NCBI GenBank assembly: GCA_025992705.1
Contig: DAJPGJ010000001.1
Location: 1,178,001 to 1,242,000 of the forward strand
Direction: 5' to 3'
DNA: 64,000 nt
Source: Coriobacteriaceae bacterium
GTDB lineage: Bacteria; Actinomycetota; Coriobacteriia; Coriobacteriales; QAMH01
The position numbers and the translations under genes are program-made. The notes below the pieces were generated by a model. It had not been told where the DNA came from and made no database searches. It worked only from the letters and a program-made list of their open reading frames with translations. How positions within the stretch are numbered: position 1 is the first letter of the stretch; each line of letters begins with the position of its first letter. Of the stretch, positions 18,838-27,267 are shown in pieces.

Positions 18838-20371
18838 AGGAACTGACTGAGGTCCTCAAGGACTGGGAAGCCGTCATCGGCCTCGAGGTTCATGCCGAGC
18901 TCACCACGCTCAAGACCAAGATGTTCTGCTCGTGCCCGATTGAGTTCGGCGCAGATCCGAATACGCACACTTGCCCGGTTTGCCTCGGCATGCCCGGCGC
19001 CCTGCCCCGTGCCCAACAAGGCCGCCATCGAGAGCATCGTGCTCGCCGGCCTGGCGACCAACTGCGACATCGAGAAGCACACGATGTTCTATCGCAAGGG
19101 CTACTTCTACCCGGACATGGCCAAGAACTTCCAGACCACGCAGGGCCCACTCGCGTTCTGCATGCGCGGTCATCTTGACCTCGAACTTTCCGCCAAGGGG
19201 CGCTGCCGAACGTGTCGATATTCCCAAGGACGAGGACGGATCGTATACGACGCGTATCGGCATCACGCGCATCCACATGGAAGAAGACGCGGGAAAGATG
19301 ACGCATCTGGGTGGCTCGGAGGGCCGTATCGATGGCGCGGAGCGCTCGCTCGTCGATTACAATCGCGCCGGCACGCCGCTCATCGAGCTCGTCACCGAGC
19401 CCGACTTGCGTACACCGGAAGAAGCTCGTGCCTTCATGCAGAAGCTGCGTCAGATTTATCTCACGCTCGGCATCTCGGATTGCTCGATGGAAGAGGGCTC
19501 CTTGCGCGCCGATGGCAATGTCTCGTTGCGCCGTCGTGGATCGACGGAGCTTGGTACGAAGACGGAACTCAAGAACATCAACTCGTTCAAGAACCTTCAC
19601 GATGGCCTTGCCTACGAGATCTGCCGCCAAGCCGAGGTGCTCGAGAGCGGTGGAGTCATCCGCCAGGAGACGCGTCACTGGGAGCCTGGCGCCAAGCGTA
19701 CCATTGTCATGCGCGTCAAGGAGACGGCAGATGATTATCGCATGTTCCCCGATCCCGATCTGGCCCCCTTTGACCTTTCCGACGAATTCATCGAGACCGT
19801 GCGTGCCAAGCTTCCCGAGTTGCCTGATGCCAAGAAGCAGCGCTTCATGGAAAGCTATGGTCTGCCCGCCTATGATGCCGGCGAGCTTGCCGGTGATGTC
19901 GAAAATCGCCGAGTTCTTCGAGGAGGCTGCCCACGACGAAGACGCGGCTGTCGCCAAGAAGATCGCAAAACCTCATCATCAATGACGTGAGCGCGTGGAC
20001 AAACGAAAACGCCACGACCGTCTCGAAAGTCCGGTATCGCCCCGGCAGCGCTGGCAAAGCTTGCCAAGCTTCTGGCCGATGACACGATCAGCTCCAAACA
20101 GGGTAAGGAAGTTCTTGCCGCGCTCATCGGGGATGGCGTCGATCCCGAGGAGTACGTCAAGTCGCACGGTATGGAGCAGACAACCGACACAGGCGCCATC
20201 GAGCAGATGGTCGAGGAGCTCATGGCGGCAAATCCCGATAAGGTCGAAGCGTACCGTGGCGGAAAGACGGGTCTGCAGGGCTTTTTCATGGGGCAGGTCA
20301 TGAAGCAGCTTGGCGGTCAAGGTAACCCCAAGGTCATCTCGGCGATCGTCACCGAAAAGCTCGAGGGATAG
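18834..20371 (+). pseudogene. gatB: Aspartyl/glutamyl-tRNA amidotransferase subunit B, frameshifted as given
   Basis: Kinase-like subunit that phosphorylates the misacylated tRNA and transfers ammonia from GatA. Visible signatures: [12 protein letters not shown] (about 12-23), FCSCP...[12 protein letters not shown] with zinc-site cysteines, [17 protein letters not shown] and [12 protein letters not shown], then the C-terminal YqeY-like tail (GFFMGQVMKQLGGQGNPK). Five one-base insertions at about 19005-19008, 19197-19200, 19901, 19967-19970 and 20029 split the frame; without them 511 codons result, the standard length. ATG at 18834 follows GAGGGAGG and overlaps the gatA stop. Interpretation as for gatA. 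Confidence 0.88.
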
Positions 20372-20383
20372 CCTTTTGCAACT

Positions 20384-21305
20384 ATGATGGAAGCATGCGC
20401 CATATGCCCTCGTCATTGCCATGTTGATCGTACGAGAACACATGGCGTGTGCGGCGAGGGCGATGAGGTGCGTCTTGCACGCGCCGCGCTTCACTTCTGG
20501 GAGGAACCGCCCATCAGCGGTGAGTTGGGGAGTGGCACGGTGTTTTTCTCGGGCTGTCCGCTTCGCTGCGTCTACTGCCAGAACAAGGACATCGCACGTG
20601 GCAAAATAGGTCGCGCCGTCTCCATCGAGCGCCTGGCTCGCATCTTTCTCGAGCAGCAGGAGCGCGGAGCCCTCAACATCAACCTCGTGACGCCGACCCA
20701 CTTTGTTCCGCAAATCAAAGCAGCCCTCGATCTTGCCCGTTCAGACGGGTTTTCGAGCAGACCGCTTGCCTTGCCCATCGTCTACAACACCAGTGGCTAC
20801 GAGCTGCCCGAGGCCATCGCTGAGCTCGATGGCTACGTTGATGTCTTTCTCACCGACCTCAAGTACGCTTCGTCTGAGCTTGCCCAGCGCTATTCGGCTG
20901 CACCTGACTATCCGCATATCGCCTCTCGTGCTCTCGATGCCATGTTCGAGCTCGTGGGGCCGCTGCGCTATGACGAAACCGAGAGGGGGGAGGAGCGCCT
21001 CGTACGCGGCGTCGTCGTACGTCATCTCCTGCTCCCAGGACATCTCGAGGATTCCAAACGCGTTATGGAGCTGCTTGCCGCAAAGCCCTATCGCGATGAC
21101 ATGATCGTGAGCATCATGAACCAGTTCACGCCTTCCGAGGAGCTTATTCGGGATTATCCGGAACTCGCCTTTCGTGTGAGCGAAGACGAATACGACGAGC
21201 TCATTGACTACGCCCTTGATTTAGACATAATGAATAGTTTTATGCAAGAAGGCGATACGGCTGACGAGTCCTTCATACCCGACTTCGATTACGAGAGGGA
21301 TATAG
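20384..21305 (+). CDS. Radical SAM protein, COG1313 (PflA/PflX-like) family
   Basis: SAM-cleaving Fe-S protein related to pyruvate formate-lyase activases. The N-terminus holds CAICPRHCHVDR, an extra cysteine pair typical of the COG1313 group, and the radical SAM cluster motif is FFSGCPLRCVYCQN near residue 60. The rest is the partial TIM barrel (VTPTHFVPQI, DVFLTDLKY). No glycyl-radical enzyme lies nearby, so its partner is unknown. As given, the frame runs on into the following flavoprotein gene; an inserted A near 21295 explains this, since without it the protein ends DYEGI-stop at 21305, the place where family members end (306 residues). Confidence 0.85.
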
Positions 21306-21307
21306 CC

Positions 21308-22372
21308 ATGCGCCATGTCGACTACCTCATCGTCGGGGCTGGCCTTGCGGGGTCGACCTGCGCATATCTCCTGCATAAAGCAGGTTGTGACGTCATGCTC
21401 CTCGAACGTCTCGACGTCTTGAAAAAGTCCAAGCTCTGCGCTGGCCTTGTCACGCCCCGCGCCATGCGCGAACTCGACATGATATTCGACAATTGGTCTA
21501 ATAAGCTTGTGAAGTCACAGTTCACGTCCATGCGCTGTGATGCAGCAGGCATCACGGTCGACCTCAATGGCACCGAGATGTGCAGTGTCGAGAGACGCGA
21601 GCTCGATGCGTTCGTACTCGATGCCTTTCGTGAGTGTGGGGGGAGAGCTCGTCGACCGTTTTCATGTGCGTGCAATCGACTTCAATCAACATCGCCTTGA
21701 GGGAACGCGTGACGACGACGTGCAGGAGATTCTTGGCTATGGCACGCTCATCGCCGCCGACGGGGCGCTTTCATACGTACGAAAGGCGCTCACCGGTAGC
21801 ACACCCGACGCGATTCTCTCGCTTGAGACTATGGTCGCAAACACGGGTGCGCCGCTTACGATGGACTACGAGGACGGCTTCATCGGGTACTCCTGGTACG
21901 CGCCTTGCGGCGACGGTCGCCAAGCTCGGCTGCTGCGCCTATGCGGGCGAGCCTGACCTCGACGCCCGCCTTCGGGCATTCGCAAACCAGATGGACGTCC
22001 GAATACGAGACGCGGCGCGGCGCCTTCATTCCAACCGGACGCGATATTCTCCTCGAAAGAAATGGTGTCTACTTTCTTGGCGATGCGGGCGAGCCTCATC
22101 GCGCCCGCCTTCTGGCGAGGGTATCTACCATGCGCTTCATTCGGCACGTATGCTCGCGCGTGCGCTCGTCAACAAGGCAAGCTACCCGCGCGCTCATGCA
22201 GCCTGTCGTCACCGAGATACGCCGTCAGTACAAGTTGCGCAATCTCTTCTTCGACACGCGTTTCATGCGCTGTGGCATCAAACTTGCGGATGCCACGCCT
22301 TACGGTGCCGAGCGCGCCGTCAAGTTCGCCCTCAGGCATTTCGGCGGGGGTACTAAGAAGGGGTCCGGATAA
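21308..22372 (+). pseudogene. FAD-dependent oxidoreductase, geranylgeranyl reductase-like, frameshifted as given
   Basis: Flavoprotein of the geranylgeranyl reductase family, which saturates isoprenoid chains of lipids or quinones; the real substrate here is unknown. Visible: dinucleotide motif DYLIVGAGLAGSTCAYLL at 5-22, KLCAGLVTPRA near 48, the GGR pocket motif GYSWYAP near 190, and GDA...IAPASGEGIYHALHSA near 260. Six one-base insertions (about 21638-21643, 21909, 22003, 22088, 22110, 22183) must be removed, giving 353 codons with no stop. ATG at 21308 lies 2 nt after the corrected radical SAM stop, so the two genes are probably coupled. The TAA sits in a terminator loop. Confidence 0.78.
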
Positions 22373-22382
22373 ACCGGACCCC
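22360..22382. terminator. Shared hairpin terminator between convergent genes
   Basis: Perfect 9-bp stem GGGGTCCGG (22360-22368) and CCGGACCCC (22374-22382) with loop ATAAA. On the minus strand it is followed by TTCTTAGTA, on the plus strand by TTCGC. It separates the flavoprotein gene (plus) and the symporter gene (minus), and the TAA stop of the former lies within the loop. Confidence 0.75.
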
Positions 22383-22387
22383 TTCGC

Positions 22388-24051
22388 TTACCGCAATGCA
22401 TGTCGTAAGGCTACTCGCGTTTCTTTCTCGTCTTGCTCCTGATCGAGAAGCTCGATCTCCTCGACATTGGCGCCCGCGACGATCTCGCGACGCGTACTTG
22501 CCTTTGCATCGGGCATCGCCTCGATCTCGGCATAGAGCTCGCGATCGGTACCCGACTCGGGACTCGGCGGATTGACCTCGAAGGGTACTGCCCTGGTGAA
22601 CAAACTCACGACCCGGCACGATGATGATCGAGAGAATCATCGCGATGGCACCGGCATTGATGGGGGAGGGCAATGAGCGGGCGTGCCCGACAAAGCCCAT
22701 GATCATGTTCACGGTCGTCAGGCCCACGCCGACGATGAAGCTCGCCCACACGGCGGCCTTGCTGATGCGCTTGCTGTACAGGCCCCCACAGCATCGGGCC
22801 GAGGAAGGCGCCGGCCAAAGCACCCCAGGAAATGCCCATGAGCTGCGCAATCCAAGTTACGGAACTTTGGTACTGGAACACCGCGATAAGAGCGGAGATG
22901 GCCACGAAGACGACAAGTAGCGCGCGAATCCAGACGATTTGCTTCTTCTCGTTCATGGTCCTTGACGATGTTACCCTTGATGAGGTCGAGCGTGAGCACC
23001 GAACTCGAGGTGAGCACGAGCGAGGACAGCGTGCTCATCGACGCCGAGAGCACGAGCACGATGACGAGGCCGATGAGGAAATCGGGCAAGTTCGACAGCA
23101 TCGTCGGATGATGGAGTCGTAGACCGCGTGCCGTTGGCAGCATAGGCGATCTGGTCGCCGAAGAGCTGGCCGAAGCCACCAAGGAAGTAGCTGCCACCGG
23201 CGATGACGAAAGCGAAGACCGTGGAGATGATGGCACCCTGCTTGATGGCCGGACCGGACTTGATGGCATAGAACTTCTGCACCATCTGCGGCAGCCCCAG
23301 GTGCCAAGCGATGTCAGGATGACGACACCCATCAAGTTGAGGAAATCGGGGCCGAGAAGCTCGTGAAGGCACCCAGCTGTTCGGTACCTGGTGCCTGAAT
23401 CTGGGAAAGCTGAACGACGGCTTCGGAAAGTCCTCCCTGCGTTTGCAGAACGCGATGATGACGGCCGTGATACCGACGAGCATGACGATGCCCTGCAGAA
23501 AGTCGTTGACGACCGTGGCCATGTAACCGCCCCAACACGAGTATATGCATGTCACGACGGCCATGCCGATGACACACCACTCGTAGGGTACGCCGAACGC
23601 CATCGTGAACAGACGCGACAGGCCATTGTATACCGACGCGTGTAGGGGGATGAGGAACACGAAGATGATGGCTGCCGATGCGATGCGCAGTCCCTTGCTC
23701 TGGTAGCGCTTGCCGAAGAACTCGGGCATGGTCGAGGCCTTAAGTCGCTGCGTGACCTCGCGCGTGCGCGGACCGAGCACCCACCAGGCAAGCAAACTGC
23801 CAATCACGGCGTTGCCAATACCTGCCCAGGTCGCGGCCATGCCGTACTTCAGCCAAATTGGCAGCGTAGCCGATGAACACGACGGCGCTGAAGTAGGCGG
23901 TGCCGTAGGCGAAGGCCGAAAGCCAAGGACCGACGTTAGCGACCACCGAGAATGAAGCCGTCGACATCGCGTGAGGCGGCACGGCGCGTGTAGATGCCGA
24001 CGCCAACGCGATGGCTATGAATATGATGATGAGTAGTATTTTGACGAACAT
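22388..24051 (-). pseudogene. Sodium:solute symporter (SSS family), frameshifted as given
   Basis: Na+-coupled transporter of the PutP/PanF type; substrate (proline, pantothenate, carboxylate or other) is not readable. Recognisable parts in order: STASFSVVANVGPWLSAFAYGTAYFSAVVFIGYAAN, ASTMPEFFGKRY, CWGGYMATVVNDFLQGI, GPAIKQGAIISTVFAFVIAGGSYFLG, LVLSASMSTLSSLVLTSSSVL (the sodium-site helix) and a charged cytoplasmic tail to EKETRVALRHALR. I count nine one-base changes, four insertions (about 23850, 22959, 22783, 22613) and five deletions (about 23447, 23350, 23295, 23128, 23104); the net repair gives 555 codons, normal for the family. Start ATG at 24051 behind GAAGGAAAG. Confidence 0.8.
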
Positions 24052-24398
24052 GCTCTTTCCTTCTCACGGTAGTACAACGAACAGGCGGGAGGCGCACACG
24101 ACAAGGACATCAAGCGCACGCGAGACATGGAGTGTGCGCACGTGCATCCCGCCGTGTGCTAGAGGTATCGATAATAGAAAAGATGGAGGCAAACGAGAGC
24201 GCGCTGGCATGCACGGCCGCACCGTGATGCCTCGGTATGTTCACTCGATCGTTCAATGGTCCTCCAAATCAGATTGCGAACACTATAGACCACTTTTGCA
24301 CGCTGTAGTAGTAAATTACTCGATTTTTTTGCATATTCGCCTTCAGAAGATATGATGGACGACATGAAATGGAGCGGTCCTGGTGCGAGGGAGGTGAC
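24052..24398. other. 347-nt divergent intergenic region with a structured symporter leader
   Basis: No credible gene. On the symporter (minus) side there is an imperfect hairpin: 24085-24099 pairs with 24132-24152 through GCGGGA/TCCCGC and GCGCACAC/GTGTGCGC, with a 32-nt loop. This could be a terminator or leader RNA of the symporter gene; I see no T-box AGGGTGG core or other riboswitch signature. The right part is AT-rich (T7 run at about 24324-24330) and carries the vanZ-like promoter. Confidence 0.5.
24329..24356 (+). promoter_or_regulatory. Candidate promoter for the VanZ-like gene
   Basis: TTGCAT at 24329-24334 and TATGAT at 24351-24356 with a 16-bp spacer, 42 nt before the ATG and preceded by an A/T-rich stretch. 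Sequence match only. Confidence 0.45.
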
Positions 24399-24887
24399 AT
24401 GCGCACTCTCAAAGTCACATTGAGCATGGGCGTGACCCTTGGCATTATGGTACTCATCTTCTGCTTCTCGGCACAAAGCGGAGGAGAGTCGGGATCGTTG
24501 AGCGATTCGATTGCACGCATGCTTGCATCCACCTTCGTCGGAGGATTCGAAACCATGCCAATTGAGCAACAAGCGCAGATCGTCGCCCAGATGTCCTGGC
24601 CCATACGTAAGACCGCACACGCATCCGAGTATGCTAGTCTCGCCATATCGCTCGTGATCACATGTTGGCAGCTTTACGCCTGGCGCTGCGATAAGGAAAG
24701 CGGCCCATGTCGTCGCTTGGACGACGCGTGGCGCTTGTGGGGTGTTGCGGCATTTGTCATCGCGGTGCTCTATGCGTGCAGCGACGAGATTCACCAGCTT
24801 TTCATCGACGGACGTGCAGGACAAGTTGCCGACGTGCTCGTGGATGCCTCGGGAGCGGCCATCGGCTGCCTGCTAATGTGTTGGTAA
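24399..24887 (+). CDS. VanZ-like family membrane protein
   Basis: Member of the VanZ-like domain family (named after the teicoplanin-resistance accessory VanZ; most members have no known function). 162 residues with a first membrane helix at about 6-24, then IRKTAHASEYASLAI near 73 and YACSDEIHQLFIDGRAGQVADVLVDASGA near 127, the conserved family block of Glu/His and Asp residues, and a last helix. ATG at 24399 is chosen for the GGGAGG just upstream instead of an ATG 30 nt earlier. It stands alone between divergent and convergent neighbours, so there is no context for drug resistance. Frame is intact inside the indel-rich tract. Confidence 0.85.
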   Translation: MRTLKVTLSMGVTLGIMVLIFCFSAQSGGESGSLSDSIARMLASTFVGGFETMPIEQQAQIVAQMSWPIRKTAHASEYASLAISLVITCWQLYAWRCDKESGPCRRLDDAWRLWGVAAFVIAVLYACSDEIHQLFIDGRAGQVADVLVDASGAAIGCLLMCW

Positions 24888-25025
24888 TGCATGCGTTCCT
24901 GAAGAGGGCGTCTCGCGAAGAGGGAGAGCGCCTGTTGATTCAGCCTCGTGTGATGCACTTTGTGTCGAAATACATAAGTTCCCATAAGATACATTATCAG
25001 ACATAAAGTAATTGAAGATAGAAAA

Positions 25026-25071
25026 GCTCCGAACATGTAGAGGCGCACGTAAGCGGCTACATGTTCGGAGC
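25026..25071 (-). terminator. Strong rho-independent terminator of the nrdR-dut unit
   Basis: Perfect 15-bp stem (25026-25040 with 25057-25071) and 16-nt loop; on the minus strand it is followed by TTTTCTATC. It lies 14 nt beyond the dut stop. On the plus strand it also lies downstream of the VanZ-like gene and may stop both. Confidence 0.8.
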
Positions 25072-25084
25072 CTGTGAGAATGCG

Positions 25085-25529
25085 CTACTTACCGGTGGAG
25101 CCGAATCCGCCAGAAGAACGCTCGGTTTCGTCAAGCTCGTTTACCTCGAGCAGCTCGACAACGGGAACCTCTTGAATGACAAGCTGCGCAACGCGGTCTC
25201 CACGTTTGATGGCAATTTTCGCTCTGCGTGTCTGTATTGAGTCCGATCACGCCGATCTCTCCGCGATACCCGCTATCTATGAGTCCCGGTGTGTTCACGA
25301 TGGAGAAACCCTGCTTGGCAGCCAAACCGCTACGCGGCTGCACGAAGCCTGCATAACCCCGAGGAATGGCAATGGCAATGCCCGTTGGAATCATAACGCG
25401 CTGTCCTGGCTGCAGGGTCACGTCCTTGGCTGCATAGAGGTCAAGCCCCGCATCACCCGGATTTGCGTATGCGGGCGTTGGCAGCCCTTCATCAAGCTTT
25501 TTGAGTTTAAGCGTGATGGTCTTACTCAT
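25085..25529 (-). CDS. dut: dUTP diphosphatase, one frameshift as given
   Basis: Trimeric dUTPase: hydrolyses dUTP to dUMP, keeping uracil out of DNA and feeding thymidylate synthesis. Five motifs are present in order: [15 protein letters not shown] (1), PRSGLAAK (2), [13 protein letters not shown] (3), [11 protein letters not shown] (4) and the mobile P-loop-like end [11 protein letters not shown] (5). Motifs 4 and 5 are in a different frame from 1-3 because of an extra base near 25220; removal gives 148 codons, normal length. The ATG overlaps the nrdR stop, so both belong to one nucleotide-metabolism transcript, ending at the hairpin 14 nt on. Confidence 0.9.
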
Positions 25530-26021
25530 CTTCTAGCTCCTGAACGTCGGTGGCCGATGCTGCGTCAGCTGCGCTTTCAGTCAGGCTCTCAAGCTCCTCG
25601 CGCAGCTCGTCGATATCCTTGAAGTCCTTATAGACCGAGGCGAAACGAATATATGCAACCTTATCCAAATCACCCAATCTTATGAGAACTTGGTCTCCTA
25701 AAGATGAAGAAGGGATAGGCCCTCGATATGTGTTTCGAATATCATTTCGACCATGTCTACGAAGGCCTCAAGTGTGTGAAGCGAAACATTGCGTTTGGCA
25801 GTTGCCGAAAGCAGGCTCTTGAGAAGCTTGGAGCGATCGAAAGGCTCGATGTGCTCGTCTCGTTTGAGAACCATGATAGGTTCTTCTTCCCTTCTCTCGA
25901 AGGTCGTGAAACGTGTTCCGCACTCGAGGCATTCTCTCCTGCGTTTTATGCTTGCTCCGTCGTCAAATGAACGCGAATCGATTACCCGGGATTCTTTACA
26001 GCTGCAGTTTGGGCAAAGCAT
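25522..26021 (-). CDS. nrdR: Transcriptional repressor NrdR, two frameshifts as given
   Basis: Represses ribonucleotide reductase genes in response to dATP/ATP. N-terminal zinc ribbon [11 protein letters not shown]...[15 protein letters not shown] (about 1-46), then the ATP-cone ([20 protein letters not shown]) and [14 protein letters not shown] near 140. Two extra bases near 25711 and 25721 interrupt the ATP-cone; repair yields 166 codons. The C-terminal tail is longer and acidic ([17 protein letters not shown]...). The stop overlaps dut. An NrdR next to lexA in Actinomycetota is a known arrangement and fits the dNTP-supply theme. Confidence 0.9.
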
Positions 26022-26132
26022 CCGTTCTCCTCACTTTGCGTTGAATTATCAAGTAGCGTGATTCTAACAGAGAACGACGGTTTTACGGCCGAGCTTGCAC
26101 GAGCGTTTGTTGCCCCAGCTGCCTCCCCTTTT

Positions 26133-26420
26133 TTACATGAAGGAGAAGACGAAAAGAGCGCCTATGGCTACGGTGCATGCAGCGAAGGCAAAGACGCGCT
26201 CACGCATGCCGTTGAGGAAAACGTGACGCATGCGCGAATCGAGCACGTCGTGCACATCCGAGGAGAAATCGCCGCCGTGTAAATAGCCGAACGCCATATC
26301 TGCCATACGGTCTAATAGCGATTCACGTGTGCGTGGCATGCCCTGGATAACGGTAAGCTGCGGCTGTACATTGACTGATGTGAGCATCATGCTGGCTTCT
26401 TGCGTGCGGAGAGCGTTCAT
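26133..26420 (-). CDS. Small tail-anchored membrane protein, predicted SOS-induced
   Basis: 95 residues, no family recognised. The first ~74 residues are soluble with charged helices (TRESLLDRMADMAFGYLH, about 31-48; DVHDVLDSRMRHVFLNGMRER, about 55-75), then one hydrophobic segment FAFAACTVAIGALFVFSF (about 77-94) ends the protein. The RER just before it favours a cytoplasmic N-terminus with a C-terminal anchor. Strong RBS AGGAGG 6 nt before the ATG. It is divergent from lexA and its promoter holds a LexA box in the spacer. The same position is taken in other Gram-positives by SOS cell-division inhibitors (YneA, DivS, ChiZ), but no LysM domain is present here. A division-inhibitor role is inference. 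Confidence 0.75.
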   Translation of the reverse strand: MNALRTQEASMMLTSVNVQPQLTVIQGMPRTRESLLDRMADMAFGYLHGGDFSSDVHDVLDSRMRHVFLNGMRERVFAFAACTVAIGALFVFSFM

Positions 26421-26489
26421 GTTGACCTCCTATTTGCTTCATTTACGTGCTCGTTTGTTATACCCGTTACCTGTGACACGGTTTTAAAC

Positions 26490-26503
26490 CGAACATCTGT
26501 TCT
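26490..26503. promoter_or_regulatory. LexA box 1
   Basis: CGAACATCTGTTCT, matching the Gram-positive SOS consensus CGAACRNRYGTTYC in both half sites. It lies just downstream of the -10 element of the small membrane protein gene, where bound LexA would block clearance. Confidence 0.85.
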
Positions 26504-26509
26504 CGATAT

Positions 26510-26538
26510 ATAATATACGAACATTTGTTTGATGCCAA
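26510..26538 (-). promoter_or_regulatory. Promoter of the small SOS membrane protein gene
   Basis: On the minus strand: -35 TTGGCA (26533-26538), 17-bp spacer, -10 TATTAT (26510-26515), about 90 nt before the ATG. LexA box 2 fills most of the spacer and box 1 follows the -10, so repression by LexA is the simplest reading. Confidence 0.7.
26518..26531. promoter_or_regulatory. LexA box 2
   Basis: CGAACATTTGTTTG; half sites CGAAC and GTTTG. It sits in the spacer of the minus-strand promoter. Box centres are about 28-29 bp apart, so three LexA dimers could bind along the same region. Confidence 0.85.
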
Positions 26539-26546
26539 TAAAAAAA

Positions 26547-26560
26547 CGAACATCTGTTTG
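26547..26560. promoter_or_regulatory. LexA box 3
   Basis: CGAACATCTGTTTG. Its right end overlaps the -35 hexamer of the lexA promoter (26558-26563), giving direct autoregulation of lexA. Confidence 0.85.
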
Positions 26561-26586
26561 TAATTGACGAGAGTTTCGTCTAAACT
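26558..26586 (+). promoter_or_regulatory. lexA promoter
   Basis: -35 TTGTAA (26558-26563), 17-bp spacer, -10 TAAACT (26581-26586), 27 nt before the lexA ATG. The -35 shares bases with LexA box 3. Confidence 0.6.
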
Positions 26587-26613
26587 CTTTGATAACGAGT
26601 CCGGGAGGATGGC

Positions 26614-27264
26614 ATGGATAACGAAAAGCTCACCAAGCGCCAACAACAGATACTTGATTACATTCGAAAGTGCATCGAGGTAAAGCACTATCCCCCATCC
26701 GTGCGTGAGATTGGTCAGGCCATTGGCCTGTCTTCACCCTCCACTGTCCATGCGCATCTCAACGCGCTTGAGGCAAAGGGATATATCAGGCGTGACGGGG
26801 CTAAATCACGGTCCATGGTCATTACGGGGTCAGAGCAAGAGCAGAAGACGCCGGCAAGCAATACGTCGGCTACGCAGTTCAACGAGCATTCGCTCGTTCA
26901 GCTTCCCCTGGTCGGGCGCGTTGCCGCAGGCACGCCCATTCTTGCCGAGCAAAACATAGAAGAGGAGGTGCCGCTGCCCACCTCGCTCTTCGGCGACCGC
27001 AATTCGTTTTTGCTCACGGTGCACGGCGACTCCATGATCAATGCCGGTATCTTCGATGGCGACACGCTTCTCGTGCGCGAGCAGAACACAGCCAATAACG
27101 GGGATATCGTCGTTGCGATGATTGATGATGGTGCCACGGTCAAGACCTACTACAAGGAAAAGGATTGCATACGTCTGCAGCCGCACAATGACGCCATGGA
27201 GCCAATCTTCACGCGTGATGCGCAGATTCTCGGCGTTGTTACCGGTTTGTTCCGGAGCTATTAG
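26614..27264 (+). CDS. lexA: SOS repressor LexA
   Basis: Represses DNA-damage genes until RecA-ssDNA filaments stimulate self-cleavage. Winged helix-turn-helix at 1-65 (YPPSVREIGQAIGLSSPSTVHAHL), cleavage site Ala105-Gly106 in VGRVAAGTP, catalytic Ser140 in HGDSM and Lys177 in TVKTYY. 216 residues, typical. RBS GGGAGG before the ATG. Three LexA boxes upstream control lexA itself and the divergent small membrane gene; recA at 38-39 kb has a fourth box. The stop is only 3 nt from the convergent hflX stop. No indel although it lies in the error-rich tract. Confidence 0.97.
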   Translation: MDNEKLTKRQQQILDYIRKCIEVKHYPPSVREIGQAIGLSSPSTVHAHLNALEAKGYIRRDGAKSRSMVITGSEQEQKTPASNTSATQFNEHSLVQLPLVGRVAAGTPILAEQNIEEEVPLPTSLFGDRNSFLLTVHGDSMINAGIFDGDTLLVREQNTANNGDIVVAMIDDGATVKTYYKEKDCIRLQPHNDAMEPIFTRDAQILGVVTGLFRSY

Positions 27265-27267
27265 TCC

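Noticed and set aside
17358..20371. Programmed +1 frameshifting as explanation for gatA/gatB
   Set aside because: Nine shifts with no common slippery site or stimulatory structure, and shifts of both signs in nearby genes; error is simpler.
17919..24051. Genuine pseudogene decay or a degenerate mobile island
   Set aside because: No stops, no large deletions, no transposase, and essential genes kept intact apart from single-base indels.
24052..24398. T-box or known riboswitch before the symporter gene
   Set aside because: No AGGGTGG T-box core and no match to known aptamer cores; only a simple imperfect hairpin.
24399..24887. Glycopeptide resistance locus because of the VanZ-like gene
   Set aside because: Only the widespread VanZ-like domain is present; no vanH/A/X or ligase genes are nearby.
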